A stretch of DNA of 64,000 nucleotides from Zhihengliuella sp. (GCF_031178195.1 NZ_JAPSJL010000009.1:62001-126000), one strand, 5' to 3'. Counted from the stretch's first letter, positions 35,238 through 45,400 are shown. Numbers and translations are program-made. Notes: generated by a model not told the origin, from the letters alone.

Positions 35238-36584
35238 ATGGAATTCCTCTACCTCGGCTTCGGCCTGCTGCTGATCCTGGGCACCGGCTTCTTCGTCGCC
35301 GTCGAGTTCTCGCTCGTGGCGCTGGACCAGGGCAGCGTGCGCGCTGCAGTGAACGCCGGCGACACGAAGGCCGAGCCGCTCCTGCGCTGCCTCCGGTCGC
35401 TCTCGACCCAGCTCTCCGCCTGCCAGCTCGGCATCACCGTCACCACACTGCTCACCGGCTACGTCATGGAGCCGTCGGTCGGGCGCCTGCTGACCCCGGT
35501 CCTCGAGGGATGGGGTCTCGGCGCGGCCGCGGCCCCCGCATCGCTCGTCGTGGCCATGGTGCTCGCGACGCTGCTGTCGATGCTCATCGGCGAACTCGTC
35601 CCCAAGAACCTGGCGATCGCCAAGGCCTTCCCGCTGGGCCGGGCGCTCGCCCGGCCGCAGCTGATGTTCACCGCCGTGTTCCGCCCGGCGATCGTGGTGC
35701 TCAACGGGTTCTCCAACCGCGTCCTGCACCGCTTCGGGCTGGAGGCCAAGGAAGAGCTCTCCAGTGCCCGCAGTCCGCAGGAGCTCGCGTCCCTGGTGCG
35801 GCGCTCGGCCGACCTCGGCACCCTCGACCGGGACACCGCGAACTTCCTGTCGCGCTCGCTGCGCTTCTCCGAGCGGACCGCCGCCGACGTCATGACGCCG
35901 CGGCCGCGGATGGAGGCCGTGCGCGCGGAGGCGCCGCTGGCGGACGTCATCGGCCTCGCCCGCCGCACCGGCTACTCCCGCTTCCCGGTCATCGGCGACT
36001 CGGCGGACGACATCCTCGGCGTCACCCATGTCAAGAAGGCCGTGTCCGTCCCGCGTGAGAAGCGGCCCGGCCTGGTCGCCGCCAACATCATGTCCGACAT
36101 CATCTCCGTCCCCGAGACGGTGCACCTGGACTCGCTCCTCTCCGACCTGCGGGAGGCCAACCTGCAGGTCGCCGTCGTTCTGGACGAGTACGGGGGCACC
36201 GCGGGCATCGTCACGCTCGAGGACCTCGTCGAGGAGATCGTGGGCGACGTCGCCGACGAGCACGACCGGACGCTGCCTGGCGTGCTGCAGGCCGCCGGCG
36301 GGGACTGGTACTTCCCGGGTCTGCTCCGGCCCGACGAGGTCGGCGAGCAGATCAAGGGCCTGACGATCCCGGACGATGCCGCGTACGACACGGTCGGCGG
36401 GTTCATCATGGACCAGCTGGGGCGGATCCCCGCCGTCGGGGACTCGATCGACTGCGACCACGGCACGCTCGAGGTCGTCCGCATGGACGGCCGCCGGGTG
36501 GACCGGGTGCGGTTCGTGCCCGCCCGGGACGACGACGCAGGCCACGACGGCGAACGCGCCGACGACGAGAGGAGCACCCGATGA
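35238..36584 (+). CDS. CNNM/CorC-type hemolysin-family transporter, copy 1
   Basis: A 448-residue protein. The CNNM (DUF21) membrane domain covers about 1-195 with four hydrophobic helices and the signature G-E-L-V-P-K-N-L-A, then a CBS pair (about 215-340) and a CorC/HlyC transporter-associated domain (about 355-440). The family is linked to Mg, Co or Na homeostasis. The ATG at 35238 has GGGGGAG upstream. It overlaps the second CNNM gene by 4 nt (ATGA), so the pair may form a hetero-complex. Confidence 0.9.
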   Translation: MEFLYLGFGLLLILGTGFFVAVEFSLVALDQGSVRAAVNAGDTKAEPLLRCLRSLSTQLSACQLGITVTTLLTGYVMEPSVGRLLTPVLEGWGLGAAAAPASLVVAMVLATLLSMLIGELVPKNLAIAKAFPLGRALARPQLMFTAVFRPAIVVLNGFSNRVLHRFGLEAKEELSSARSPQELASLVRRSADLGTLDRDTANFLSRSLRFSERTAADVMTPRPRMEAVRAEAPLADVIGLARRTGYSRFPVIGDSADDILGVTHVKKAVSVPREKRPGLVAANIMSDIISVPETVHLDSLLSDLREANLQVAVVLDEYGGTAGIVTLEDLVEEIVGDVADEHDRTLPGVLQAAGGDWYFPGLLRPDEVGEQIKGLTIPDDAAYDTVGGFIMDQLGRIPAVGDSIDCDHGTLEVVRMDGRRVDRVRFVPARDDDAGHDGERADDERSTR

Positions 36585-37669
36585 GCGACTGGATGGGCAT
36601 CTTCTGGCTCGTCGTTCTGCTGATCGGCAACGCGTTCTTCGTCGGCGCGGAGTTCGCCGTGATGTCGGCGCGCCGCAGCCAGGTCGAGCCGCTCGCGGAG
36701 TCCGGCAACGCGCGGGCCAGGACCGCGCTCTACGCGATGGAGCACGTCTCGCTCATGCTGGCCGTCTGCCAGCTGGGCATCACCGTCTGCTCCCTCCTCA
36801 TCCTCAACGTCGCAGAGCCGGCCATCCACCACCTGGTGGCCGGCCCGCTGGAGGCCGTCGGCGTCCCGTACGGGATCGCCGGGCCGGCCGGATTCGTCGT
36901 CGCGCTGCTGCTGGTGACGTTCCTGCACGTGACCTTCGGCGAGATGGTGCCGAAGAACATCGCCGTCTCGGTCGCCGACCGAGCCGTGGTGCTGCTGGCA
37001 ACGCCGTTGGTGGCGATGTCGAAGGTCTCCTACCCTGTGGTCGCCCTGCTCAACTGGCTGGCCAACGGCCTGCTGCGGCTGATGCGCGTGGAGCCCAAGG
37101 ACGAGGTCACGTCGACGTTCACCCTGGAGGAGGTGCACAGCATCGTCGCCGAGTCGACCCGGGAGGGCCTCGTCGACGACGAGTCCGGGGTGATCTCCGG
37201 CGCCCTCGAGTTCTCCGAGCACGTCGCCGGAGGACTGATGGTCCCGCTCCACGAGGTGGTCACCCTGCCGGGCACGACGACGCCCACGGAGTTCGAGCGC
37301 GCCGTCGGCCGCACGGGGTTCTCGCGCTTCGTCATGGAGGACGACGACGGCGATCTGGCCGGCTACCTCCACCTCAAGGACGTCATGAGCATCCCGCCGC
37401 ACCGCTCCGACGACCCCATCCCGGTCACGCGCCTGCGCTCGCTGGCCAACATCGGGTACGACGCCGAGGTGGAGGACGCGCTGTCCGTCATGCAGCGCAC
37501 GGGCTCCCACCTGGCCCGCGTGATCGCTGCCGACGGAGAGACGCGCGGCATCCTCTTCCTCGAGGACGTGATCGAGGTGCTGGTCGGCGAGATCCGCGAT
37601 GCCACCCAGTCCCGCGGGGCCCGGCGCCGGGGCGGCTCGGCCCACGGGACCAGCGCCGCGACGCCATAG
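36581..37669 (+). CDS. CNNM-type transporter, copy 2 (no CorC_HlyC domain)
   Basis: A 362-residue paralogue with a CNNM domain (1-190, F-G-E-M-V-P-K-N-I-A) and a CBS pair (about 210-335). It stops soon after the CBS region and lacks the C-terminal transporter-associated domain of its neighbour. The ATG lies in the ATGA overlap. Tandem full and short CNNM genes are common in actinobacteria. The zinc-uptake operon starts just beyond, but no functional link is evident. Confidence 0.9.
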   Translation: MSDWMGIFWLVVLLIGNAFFVGAEFAVMSARRSQVEPLAESGNARARTALYAMEHVSLMLAVCQLGITVCSLLILNVAEPAIHHLVAGPLEAVGVPYGIAGPAGFVVALLLVTFLHVTFGEMVPKNIAVSVADRAVVLLATPLVAMSKVSYPVVALLNWLANGLLRLMRVEPKDEVTSTFTLEEVHSIVAESTREGLVDDESGVISGALEFSEHVAGGLMVPLHEVVTLPGTTTPTEFERAVGRTGFSRFVMEDDDGDLAGYLHLKDVMSIPPHRSDDPIPVTRLRSLANIGYDAEVEDALSVMQRTGSHLARVIAADGETRGILFLEDVIEVLVGEIRDATQSRGARRRGGSAHGTSAATP

Positions 37670-37679
37670 CCAACGGCTA

Positions 37680-37709
37680 AATGAAAATCATTCGCATTTG
37701 ATGTAGGGT
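37680..37709 (+). promoter_or_regulatory. Zur/Fur-type box in the znuA promoter
   Basis: TGAAAATCATTCGCATTTGA (37682-37701) contains the TGAAAATCATT half of actinobacterial Zur boxes with a weaker mirror half. It ends 2 nt before TAGGGT (37704-37709), a likely -10 box, so a bound repressor would cover the -35 region. A zur-like gene closes this operon cluster. Confidence 0.65.
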
Positions 37710-37825
37710 GGGGGCGTCCGGCCGGAGGCTCCCACCCCGCCGGGACGACCCCGATGCTCAGAACCGCGGCTGCCGGAGCCGGTCCATCCGCTCCGGCGCC
37801 CTCGATGCGAAAGGCAGGACGCCCC

Positions 37826-38869
37826 GTGCGCCGTCGACCTCTTCCCCTCCTCGCTGTCGGCCTGACGGCCGGGACGCTCGTCCTCGCCGGCTGCTCGACC
37901 GGTGCCGCCTCCGGCGGCGGTGACGAGGGCGGCGCCGGCGGCATCACGGTGGTGGCCTCCACGAGCGTCTACGGCGACATCGCCGAGAAGATCGGCGGCG
38001 ACGGAGTCAGCGTCGAGTCGATCGTCGATTCGGTGGCCCAGGACCCGCACTCCTACGAGGCGACCGTCCAGGACAAGCTGGCGGTCTCGAAGGCCGACGT
38101 CGTCATCGCCAACGGCGGCGGATACGACGCCTTCATGGAGCAGCTCCTGGCCGATACCGAGGTGGATCCCGCGCGGATCGTGACCGTCTCCGAGCTCGCG
38201 GAGGCCGCGCATGCTGAGGGCGACGCCGCGCCGGGGGAGAACACGGGAGGCACCGCCTCGCCGGAGGCCTCCCACGAGGGGCACGACGACGCAGCCCACG
38301 ACGAGGCGGCCCACGACGAGGCCGCCCACGGCCACGAGCACGGAGATGGCAACGAGCACGTCTGGTACGACTTCCACGTCATGCAGGCCGCGGCCGAGGA
38401 GGTGGCCGCGGCGCTCGTGGCGGCCGACCCCGGGAACCGTCAGGCCTACGAGGACAACGCCGCCGCCCTGGGAGCGGAACTCGGGGAGCTCGAAACCCGG
38501 GTGCAGACGCTCGCCGAGGGCGCGGGGGGCCGCAGCTACGCCATGACGGAGCCGCTGCCGTACTACCTCATGGAGGAGGCGGGCCTCACCGACGCGACCC
38601 CGGAGGGTTACAGCGAGACCGTCGAGCACGGCGAGTCCGTGCCGCCGCTGCTCCAGAAGGAGCTGCTGGACGCCCTGGCCGCAGGCGAGATCGCCGTCCT
38701 GGCCTACAACCCGCAGAGCGCCAGCCCGCAGACGGAGGCCGTCCGGGCCGCCGCCGAGGAGGCCGGAGTGCCCGTCGTCGACCTGACGGAGACGCTCCCG
38801 GACGATCAGGATTATGCTGACTGGATGTCCGCGAACCTCGACGCGCTGGAGGCGGCCCTTGCCGGCTGA
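37826..38869 (+). CDS. znuA: Zinc-binding ABC transporter lipoprotein ZnuA
   Basis: A 347-residue zinc-binding protein. From GTG 37826 (AGGA 6-7 nt upstream) the signal peptide reads R-R-R-P-L-P-L-L-A and ends in the lipobox L-V-L-A-G-C. ATG starts at 37805 and 37754 are possible and only lengthen the signal. Metal ligands D-P-H-S-Y and H-V-W-Y-D-F-H are present, and a His/Asp-rich loop with about ten histidines lies near 150-185, the hallmark of zinc rather than manganese binders. Control by Zur is expected from the upstream box. Confidence 0.92.
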   Translation: MRRRPLPLLAVGLTAGTLVLAGCSTGAASGGGDEGGAGGITVVASTSVYGDIAEKIGGDGVSVESIVDSVAQDPHSYEATVQDKLAVSKADVVIANGGGYDAFMEQLLADTEVDPARIVTVSELAEAAHAEGDAAPGENTGGTASPEASHEGHDDAAHDEAAHDEAAHGHEHGDGNEHVWYDFHVMQAAAEEVAAALVAADPGNRQAYEDNAAALGAELGELETRVQTLAEGAGGRSYAMTEPLPYYLMEEAGLTDATPEGYSETVEHGESVPPLLQKELLDALAAGEIAVLAYNPQSASPQTEAVRAAAEEAGVPVVDLTETLPDDQDYADWMSANLDALEAALAG

Positions 38870-39752
38870 CCCCTCCACCCCGCCCGACCGTCGCGCCGCA
38901 CCGGCCGATCCCGGCGCATCTCTCACCCCAGCGGTGAGCCTGCGCGGTGCCACCATGGCGTTCGGCGACCGCGTCCTCTGGCAGGACCTCGACCTCGACG
39001 TCGCCCCCGGCGAGTTCGTCGCCGTGCTCGGCCCCAACGGGTCGGGGAAGTCGACCCTGCTGAAGGTCATCCTCGGGTTCAAGGAGCTCTCGGCCGGCGA
39101 GGTGCGGATCGACGGCCGCGCCCCGGACCTGCGGGCGCGCAACGTCGGCATCATCCCGCAGCAGAAGACCTTCCCCGAGGACACGCCGCTGCGGGCCCGG
39201 GACATGGTCGCCCTCGGCATCGACGGCCACCGCTGGGGACCCCGGTTGCTCGGGCGCAGGAGGCTCAGGGAGCGTGTGGACGCGCTGCTGGAGCAGGTGG
39301 GCGCGTCGTCCTACGCGGACCAGCCCGTCGGGATCCTCTCCGGCGGAGAGCAGCAGCGCCTGCGCGCGGCCCAGGCCCTGGCCGACGACCCGAAACTGCT
39401 CCTGTGCGACGAGCCGCTGCTCTCGCTGGACCTGCACCACCAGCGCGCCGTCTCGTCCCTGATCCACCACCAGGCCTGCGACCACGGAGCCGCGGTCCTG
39501 TTCGTAACCCACGAGATCAACCCCGTCCTGCAGTACGTGGACCGCGTGGTCTACCTCGCCGGCGGCCGGTTCCACATCGGCACCGTCGACGAGGTGATGA
39601 CCAGCGAGGTGCTCTCCGACCTCTACGACAGCCCCATCGAGGTGTTCCGCACCAACGGCCGCATCGTCGTCGTCGGTGTCCCGGAGACCATGGAGCACCC
39701 GCACGGACTGCACGCCGAAGCGATCCACGAGTCGGAAGACGACGCCCGATGA
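38859..39752 (+). CDS. znuC: Zinc ABC transporter ATPase ZnuC
   Basis: A 297-residue ABC ATPase. Walker A G-P-N-G-S-G-K-S-T, signature L-S-G-G-E-Q-Q-R, and Walker B L-L-L-C-D-E-P are intact. The TTG at 38859 is preceded by GGAGG 6 nt upstream and overlaps the znuA end, so the two are co-translated. The tail holds several histidines (about 275-290). It overlaps znuB by 4 nt (ATGA). Confidence 0.9.
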   Translation: MPADPSTPPDRRAAPADPGASLTPAVSLRGATMAFGDRVLWQDLDLDVAPGEFVAVLGPNGSGKSTLLKVILGFKELSAGEVRIDGRAPDLRARNVGIIPQQKTFPEDTPLRARDMVALGIDGHRWGPRLLGRRRLRERVDALLEQVGASSYADQPVGILSGGEQQRLRAAQALADDPKLLLCDEPLLSLDLHHQRAVSSLIHHQACDHGAAVLFVTHEINPVLQYVDRVVYLAGGRFHIGTVDEVMTSEVLSDLYDSPIEVFRTNGRIVVVGVPETMEHPHGLHAEAIHESEDDAR

Positions 39753-40612
39753 GCCCGAACGACCTCTGGTCGACGATCTTCTCCTTCGAGAACTACGCCG
39801 AACTGCTGCCCCTGGTGCAGAACTCGATCATCGCCGGGGCCCTGCTGGGCCTGGTCGGCGGGATGATCGGCGTCTTCGTCATGATGCGGGACATGGCGTT
39901 CGCCGTGCACGGCATCGCCGAGCTGAGCTTCGCCGGCGCTGCGTTCGCGCTCCTGATCGGGGCCAACGTGGTGGGCGGGTCGATCGTCGGCGCGGTCCTG
40001 GCGTCCCTCGTCCTGGGCCTCATGGGCGCCCGCGCCAAGGACCGGAACTCGATCATCGGCGTCCTGATGCCGTTCGGACTCGGACTCGGCATCCTCTTCC
40101 TGGCGCTCTACGAGGGACGCAGTGCCAACAAGTTCGGCCTGCTCACCGGCCAGATCGTCGCGGTTGACACCGTCCAGCTCGGACTCCTCGCCGGCTGCGG
40201 CGCGGTGGTGATCGCGGGCCTGCTCCTCATCTGGCGGCCGCTCACCTTCGTCAGTGTCGACCCGGCCATCGCGGCCTCCCGCGGCGTGCCCGCCGGCTGG
40301 CTCTCCGTGGTGTTCATGGTCCTGCTGGGCCTGGCGGTGGCGCTGTCCATCCAGATCGTCGGGGCGCTGCTGGTGCTGAGCCTGCTGATTACCCCGGCCG
40401 CCGCGGCGCTCGCGGTGTCGGCCCGGCCGGGGCTAACGGTGGCGCTGTCGGTCCTGTTCGCGACCGTGTCCGTGGTCGGCGGCATCATGCTGGCCCTCGC
40501 GGGCCGGCTGCCGATCAGCCCGTACGTCACCACGCTCTCGTTCCTGATCTACGCGGTGTGCCGCGTCATCGCCTGGCGGCGGACGCGGGTGCGGCACCGC
40601 ATCGCCGTCTGA
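39749..40612 (+). CDS. znuB: Zinc ABC transporter permease ZnuB
   Basis: A 287-residue ABC-3 permease with about eight membrane helices. H-G-I-A-E-L-S-F-A-G-A-A-F and the late Q-I-V-G-A-L-L-V-L-S-L-L-I-T-P-A-A-A-A match the family, as in the Mn-type permease of this window. The ATG sits in the ATGA overlap with znuC; a longer in-frame start lies inside that gene. It completes the zinc importer. Confidence 0.93.
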   Translation: MSPNDLWSTIFSFENYAELLPLVQNSIIAGALLGLVGGMIGVFVMMRDMAFAVHGIAELSFAGAAFALLIGANVVGGSIVGAVLASLVLGLMGARAKDRNSIIGVLMPFGLGLGILFLALYEGRSANKFGLLTGQIVAVDTVQLGLLAGCGAVVIAGLLLIWRPLTFVSVDPAIAASRGVPAGWLSVVFMVLLGLAVALSIQIVGALLVLSLLITPAAAALAVSARPGLTVALSVLFATVSVVGGIMLALAGRLPISPYVTTLSFLIYAVCRVIAWRRTRVRHRIAV

Positions 40613-40618
40613 GACGTG

Positions 40619-40699
40619 CACGACGGCGGTGCGTCGCGGGGCGGTCCGAGCGACCTCGCCGGACGGTCTCCGGGCTGCCGGACGCGTCGCGCCGTCGTG
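40619..40699. terminator. Inverted repeat between convergent znuB and zur
   Basis: CACGACGGCG (40619-40628) pairs with CGCCGTCGTG (40690-40699) across 61 nt that itself is GC-rich and could fold. It lies between the znuB and zur stops and may terminate both. Long loop, so weak evidence. Confidence 0.35.
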
Positions 40700-40704
40700 G
40701 GGGG

Positions 40705-41208
40705 CTACCCCCGGGAGCAGTCTGGGCAGAGCCCGAAGATCTCCACGGTGTGGCCGGGGTCGGTGAAGCCGTGCTCGGCGGCGATGCGTGCGGTCCATGC
40801 CTCCACGGTCGGGGCCTCGATCTCGACGGCTCGCCCGCACTGCCGGCAGACCAGGTGGTGGTGGTGCCCCGCGACCTCGCAGCGGCGGTAGATCGCCTCG
40901 CCCTCGCCGGAGCGGAGGACGTCCACGGCGCCGTCGTCGGCCAGGGACTGCAGGATCCGGTAGACGGTCGCGAGCGAGACCCGGTGGTCGCGGTCGTGGA
41001 GCCAGCGGTGCAGGTCCTGGGCGCTGACGAAGTCGTCGAGTTGCTCCAGCGCCCCGGTCACCGCCCGGCGCTGCTTGGTGACGCGGACGGTGCCCTCGCG
41101 TCCCTCGGCCGAAGCCGGAGCGGGGGCCGCAGCGGCAGGCGCCGCAGGGGAGGAGGGCGCCGGGACGCCGTCGGCCGTGCTGCGGGTGGGGTCTGGCGTG
41201 CCGGACAT
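40705..41208 (-). CDS. zur: Fur-family zinc regulator Zur
   Basis: A 167-residue Fur-family repressor with a 40-residue Ala/Pro-rich lead. The winged helix includes T-K-Q-R-R-A-V and V-S-L-A-T-V-Y-R-I-L; metal sites are seen in H-H-H-H-L-V-C-R-Q-C-G and the C-terminal C-P-D-C (structural zinc). Placed tail-to-tail with znuB and near a Zur-like box, so zinc sensing is the likely job. The ATG is preceded by AGGAG about 9 nt upstream. Ferric-type Fur is the alternative but less fitting. Confidence 0.9.
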   Translation of the reverse strand: MSGTPDPTRSTADGVPAPSSPAAPAAAAPAPASAEGREGTVRVTKQRRAVTGALEQLDDFVSAQDLHRWLHDRDHRVSLATVYRILQSLADDGAVDVLRSGEGEAIYRRCEVAGHHHHLVCRQCGRAVEIEAPTVEAWTARIAAEHGFTDPGHTVEIFGLCPDCSRG

Positions 41209-41288
41209 GCTCGCTCGCTCCTGCTGGTCGCCTTCTTGAGAACCGTTCCAGCCTACCAGCGGGGTCGATCCCGGCCGCCCAGCCGGGG

Positions 41289-41316
41289 TTGACCGCGCCG
41301 TGCCGGTGAATAGGGT
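41289..41316 (+). promoter_or_regulatory. Leaderless promoter of the MBL-fold gene
   Basis: TTGACC (41289-41294) and TAGGGT (41311-41316) are 16 nt apart. The ATG is 6 nt further on at 41323, where transcription should begin. This is the best housekeeping promoter seen in the window. Confidence 0.6.
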
Positions 41317-41322
41317 GTGGCC

Positions 41323-42021
41323 ATGGAACTCACGCGATTCGGACACTCCTGCGTCCGCCTCGAGCGCGACGGCCGCGCCCTGGTGATCGACCCCGGCACC
41401 TTCGCCGACGCCGCCGGCGCTCTGGCCGCGGGGCCCGTCCACGGGGTCCTCGTCACCCACGAGCACCCGGACCATCTGGACCACGACGTCGTCGTGCCGT
41501 GGCTCGCCGAGCACCCGGAGGTGCCGTTCCACGCGCCGGGCGTCGTCGTCGACGACGTGCGCTCGCGCCTGTCCGGGCGGTCCGGGCTGCACACGGCCGA
41601 GGCGGGGCAGAGGCTCGACGTCGCCGGGTTCGAGGTCCACACCGTCGGCGGGCAGCACGCCGTCATCCACCCGCTCATCCCCTACGTGGCCAATCTGGGC
41701 TACGTCGTCGACGGGAGCGTCTACCACCCCGGGGACGCCCTCGTGGTGCCGCCGGTGGAGGTGGACACCCTCCTGGTCCCGCTCCACGCGCCGTGGTCGA
41801 AGTCCGCGGAGGTCATCGACTTCGTGATCGCCGTCCGCCCGCGCCGCGCGATCCCGATCCACGACGGCCTCCTCAACGACCGCGGGCGCGAACTCGTCCT
41901 CGGCCATGCCGCCCGCCTCAGCGCGCCCTTCGAGGTGGAACTCGTCGATCCCGTGCCCGGTGAGCCCCTGCGGCTCCCGCCCCGCCGGAGAGCGCACGCG
42001 TCGGGTACATTCGAGCCATGA
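41323..42021 (+). CDS. MBL-fold metal-dependent hydrolase
   Basis: A 232-residue protein of the UlaG-like branch of the metallo-beta-lactamase fold. T-H-E-H-P-D-H-L-D-H holds the HxHxDH metal motif (about residues 46-55), and later H-P-G-D and I-P-I-H-D-G supply further ligands. G-H-S-C-V-R-L-E opens the protein. The ATG is 6 nt past a -10 box with no ribosome site, a leaderless start. It overlaps the HIT gene by 4 nt. Substrate unknown. Confidence 0.87.
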   Translation: MELTRFGHSCVRLERDGRALVIDPGTFADAAGALAAGPVHGVLVTHEHPDHLDHDVVVPWLAEHPEVPFHAPGVVVDDVRSRLSGRSGLHTAEAGQRLDVAGFEVHTVGGQHAVIHPLIPYVANLGYVVDGSVYHPGDALVVPPVEVDTLLVPLHAPWSKSAEVIDFVIAVRPRRAIPIHDGLLNDRGRELVLGHAARLSAPFEVELVDPVPGEPLRLPPRRRAHASGTFEP

Positions 42022-42446
42022 GCACAGTCTTCACCAAGATCATCGACGGCGAGATCCCGGGACGCTTCGTCTGGAGCGACGAGAACGTCGTGGGCTTCCT
42101 GGACGTGCGGCCGCAGACCACGGGGCACGTGCTGGTGGTCCCGCGCCGCGAAGTGGACCGGTGGACCGAGGCCGAGCCGGAGCTGCTCGGCGAGGTCATG
42201 CGCGTCGCGCAGGCCATCGGACACGCCCAGGTGGAGGTCTTCGGCTCCGCGCGGGCCGGGCTGACCGTCATGGGGTTCGAGGTCCCGCACCTGCACGTCC
42301 ACGTCTGGCCCGTCGACTCGATGGCCGACTACGACTTCGCCCACCCGCAGGGCGCCACCGACGACGCCAGCCTCGACGCGGCGGCCCAGTCGCTGCGCGA
42401 CGCGCTGCGACGCGCCGGCCATGGGGACGCGGTCCCCGCGGACTGA
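42018..42446 (+). CDS. HIT-family protein (nucleotide hydrolase/transferase)
   Basis: A 142-residue histidine-triad protein. H-L-H-V-H-V-W-P (about 93-100) is the HxHxHxx catalytic motif, and I-I-D-G-E-I-P-G-R-F-V the substrate-side opening. HINT-type nucleoside phosphoramidases and dinucleotide hydrolases share these marks. The ATG overlaps the MBL gene stop, so the two are co-translated. No link to a pathway is evident. Confidence 0.92.
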   Translation: MSTVFTKIIDGEIPGRFVWSDENVVGFLDVRPQTTGHVLVVPRREVDRWTEAEPELLGEVMRVAQAIGHAQVEVFGSARAGLTVMGFEVPHLHVHVWPVDSMADYDFAHPQGATDDASLDAAAQSLRDALRRAGHGDAVPAD

Positions 42447-42482
42447 GCCGCGCCGACGCCTCGTCCGCCCGGGAGGGCGTCC

Positions 42483-45400
42483 TCAGCGTCCGGCGGGCAG
42501 CGCGGCCGCGGCCTCCCGCATCGCCGTCCTGATGCGCTTCTCGGAGACCGTGTGGGCCGTGCCGAGCTCCTGGGCGAAGAAGCTGACGCGCAGCTCCTCG
42601 ATCATCCACTTCACCCGCGACAGCGCAGCCGGCGTCCGGACCCCGGTGGGCACCCGGTCGAGGGCGGCGTCGTACTCGTCCTCGAGCGCCTGGACGGCGA
42701 GCATGTGCTGGTTGTCCCGGGTGACCGCGCCGGCCTCGAGCTTGTCGAGCCGGATCTCGATGGCGCGCAGATAGCGCGGCAGGTGGGCCAGCTGTGCGTA
42801 GCCGGTCGCCGCGACGAAGCCCGGGTGCACCAGCTGGTCCAGCTGCGCCCGGATGTCGCTGAGCGCGTGCACGAGGGCCAGCGAGGACGCCTTCTTGATC
42901 CGCTGGTTGATCCGCCTCGCCGCCGAGAGGGCCTGCTCAACCACGGCGGTCACCGAGAACACCGTGTCGATCAGCTCGGCCCGCACGTGCTGGAAGAGCG
43001 CGTCGAACTCCGCCCGCGTGAACGGCAGGTCCGCCGGCACGAGCTTGTCGATGGCCGTCAGCGCGCAGTCGGCGATGAGCGACTCCACCGAACCGTGCGG
43101 GTTCTGCGTGAAGACCAGCTTCTCCTTGTTGTTCAGGTGGTCCAGGACGTAGCGGTTCGGCGACGGGACCTTGAGCATCAGGAGGCGCACGACGCCGGAG
43201 CGGTGCGCCGAGAGCTGCTCGTCCTCGTCGCGGAACACGGTCAGCCGGACCGAGTCGCCGTCGTCCACGAGGGCCGGAAAGCCGGTGATCGTCTGGCCCG
43301 CGACCTCGGAGCTGATCCGGCGCTCGATGGCGCCGGAACGGCCGAGGTCCTCCGTCCAGTCGGTGAGACCGGACCGCTCCCAGACGACGGCGGCCCCTGC
43401 ACCGGTGCTCGGACTCGAACCGGAGGGGGGCCTCTGCGTGCCCCGACCGGCGGCGGCTCCGCTCCGGCGCGAGTCCTCGGCGCTGTGCCCGTGGCCGGTC
43501 GCCTTCCCGCCGGGGGCGTTCCCGCTGCGCCCGGGCACGGCGGTCGGGGTGGCGGCGTCGGCCAGCTGTTCGCCGCCGGCGCCGAGCGAGGCGGCGAGGG
43601 CACGCCGGTTCTCCGCCGCGAGGCGCTCCTGGAGCAGGGCGAGACTCTTGTCCGTGCCGAGGACCCTGCCGCCGTCGCCGATCACCTGGAAGGTGGGCTT
43701 CAGGTGCGGCGGGACGGCGTCCCAGTTCCACGAGCCGGGTGGGACGATCTCCCCGCGCAGGCGCCGCAGGGCCAGCTCGAGGGAGGGTTCCAGCTCGTCC
43801 GCGGCGGGATCGAAGTCCCGCTCGAGCGCCCCCACGGCCTGGCGGGCGACGTCGGGCGCGGGGACGAAGTTCTTCCGCACCTGCTTCGGCAGCGACTTGA
43901 TGAGGGCGGTCACGAGTTCGTGCCGCAGGCCGGGGATCTGCCAGCGGAACCGCTCTGGATCGAGCTGGTTCAGGAACAGCACCGGGACGCGGACCGTGAC
44001 GCCGTCGGTCTCCCTCGCCTCCTGGGTGGGGTCGAACTCGTAGGTCAGCTCGAGCGAGAGGCTCCCGTGCCGCCACTGGCGCGGGTAGGCCTCCAGGTCC
44101 ACGTCGTCCGCGTCGACGGCGAGCACGGCGTCGGGGTCGAAGTCCAGCAGCGCCGGGTCGTCCCGCCGGGCCTGCTTCCACCAGCGGTCGAAGTGGCGTT
44201 CGGAGGTGACCTCCGCACCGAGGCGCTGGTCGTAGAAGTCGAAGAGATCCTCGTCCGAGATCCGCAGGTCGCGGCGGCGCAGACGCGTCTCGAGCTCCTC
44301 GACTTCTTGCAGCAGCTTCCGGTTGCGATGGAAGAACTTGTGGTGGGTGCGCCAGTCGCCCTCGACCAGCGCATGGCGGATGAACAGCTCCCGCGCCAGG
44401 GGAGCGTCCACGCGGTCGTACTGGATCCGGCGCTGGGCCACGATCGGCACGCCGAACAGGGTGACCTTCTCGTAGCCCATGACGGAACCGTTGCGGCGCG
44501 ACCAATGGGGCTCGGAGAAGCTGCGCTTGACCAGATCGCCGGCGACCTCCTCCACCCACTCCGGCTTGAAGATCGCGACCGTGCGGGCCCAGAGGCGCGA
44601 GGTCTCGACGAGCTCGGCGGCCATCACCCAGTCGTGCTTCTTCTTGAACAGGGCCGAACCCGGGAACACCGCGAAGCGGGTCCCGCGCGCCCCGACGTAC
44701 TCGCGCTTGCGGTCGTCCCAGAGGCCGATGTGGCTGAGGAGGCCGGAGAGCAGGGAGGTGTGGATCCGCTCCTCGAGTCCCGAGGGATCGACAGGCCCGG
44801 GGGCGAGCGTGATGCCCAGCGGCTTGGCGAGCTGGCGCAGCTGGGTGAAGAGGTCCTGCCACTCGCGGACCCGCAGGTAGTTGACGAACTCCTTCTTGCA
44901 CAGCCGCCGGAAGGCGGAGGAGGAAAGGTCGCGCTGCCGCTCCTGCAGGTATTTCCACAGCAGCAGGAAACTCGTGAAGTCCGACTTCTCGTCACGGAAC
45001 CGTGCGTGCAGCTCCGCGGCGCGCTGCCGCTGGCCCGTCTCCTCGCTCGGGCGCTCGCGGGGGTCCTGGATGGTCAGCGCGGCCGCGAGGACCATGACCT
45101 CCTTCGCGCACCCGCGACGGCCGGCCTCGATGATCATCCGCCCCAGGCGCACATCGAGGGGCAACTGGGCCAGCTGCCGGCCGATCTCCGTGACCCGCGG
45201 GCTCTTCCCGGCCGTCACGGCGCCGAGCTCGCGCAGCAGGGTGACGCCGTCGTTCACGGCCTTGGCGTCCGGCGGCTCCACGAACGGGAACTCGGAGACC
45301 TCGGCCGGGGAGCGGACCACGCCGATGGCGCTCATCTGCAGGATGACGGCGGCGAGATTGGTGCGCAGGATCTCCGGGTCCGTGAACTCCGGCCGGGACT

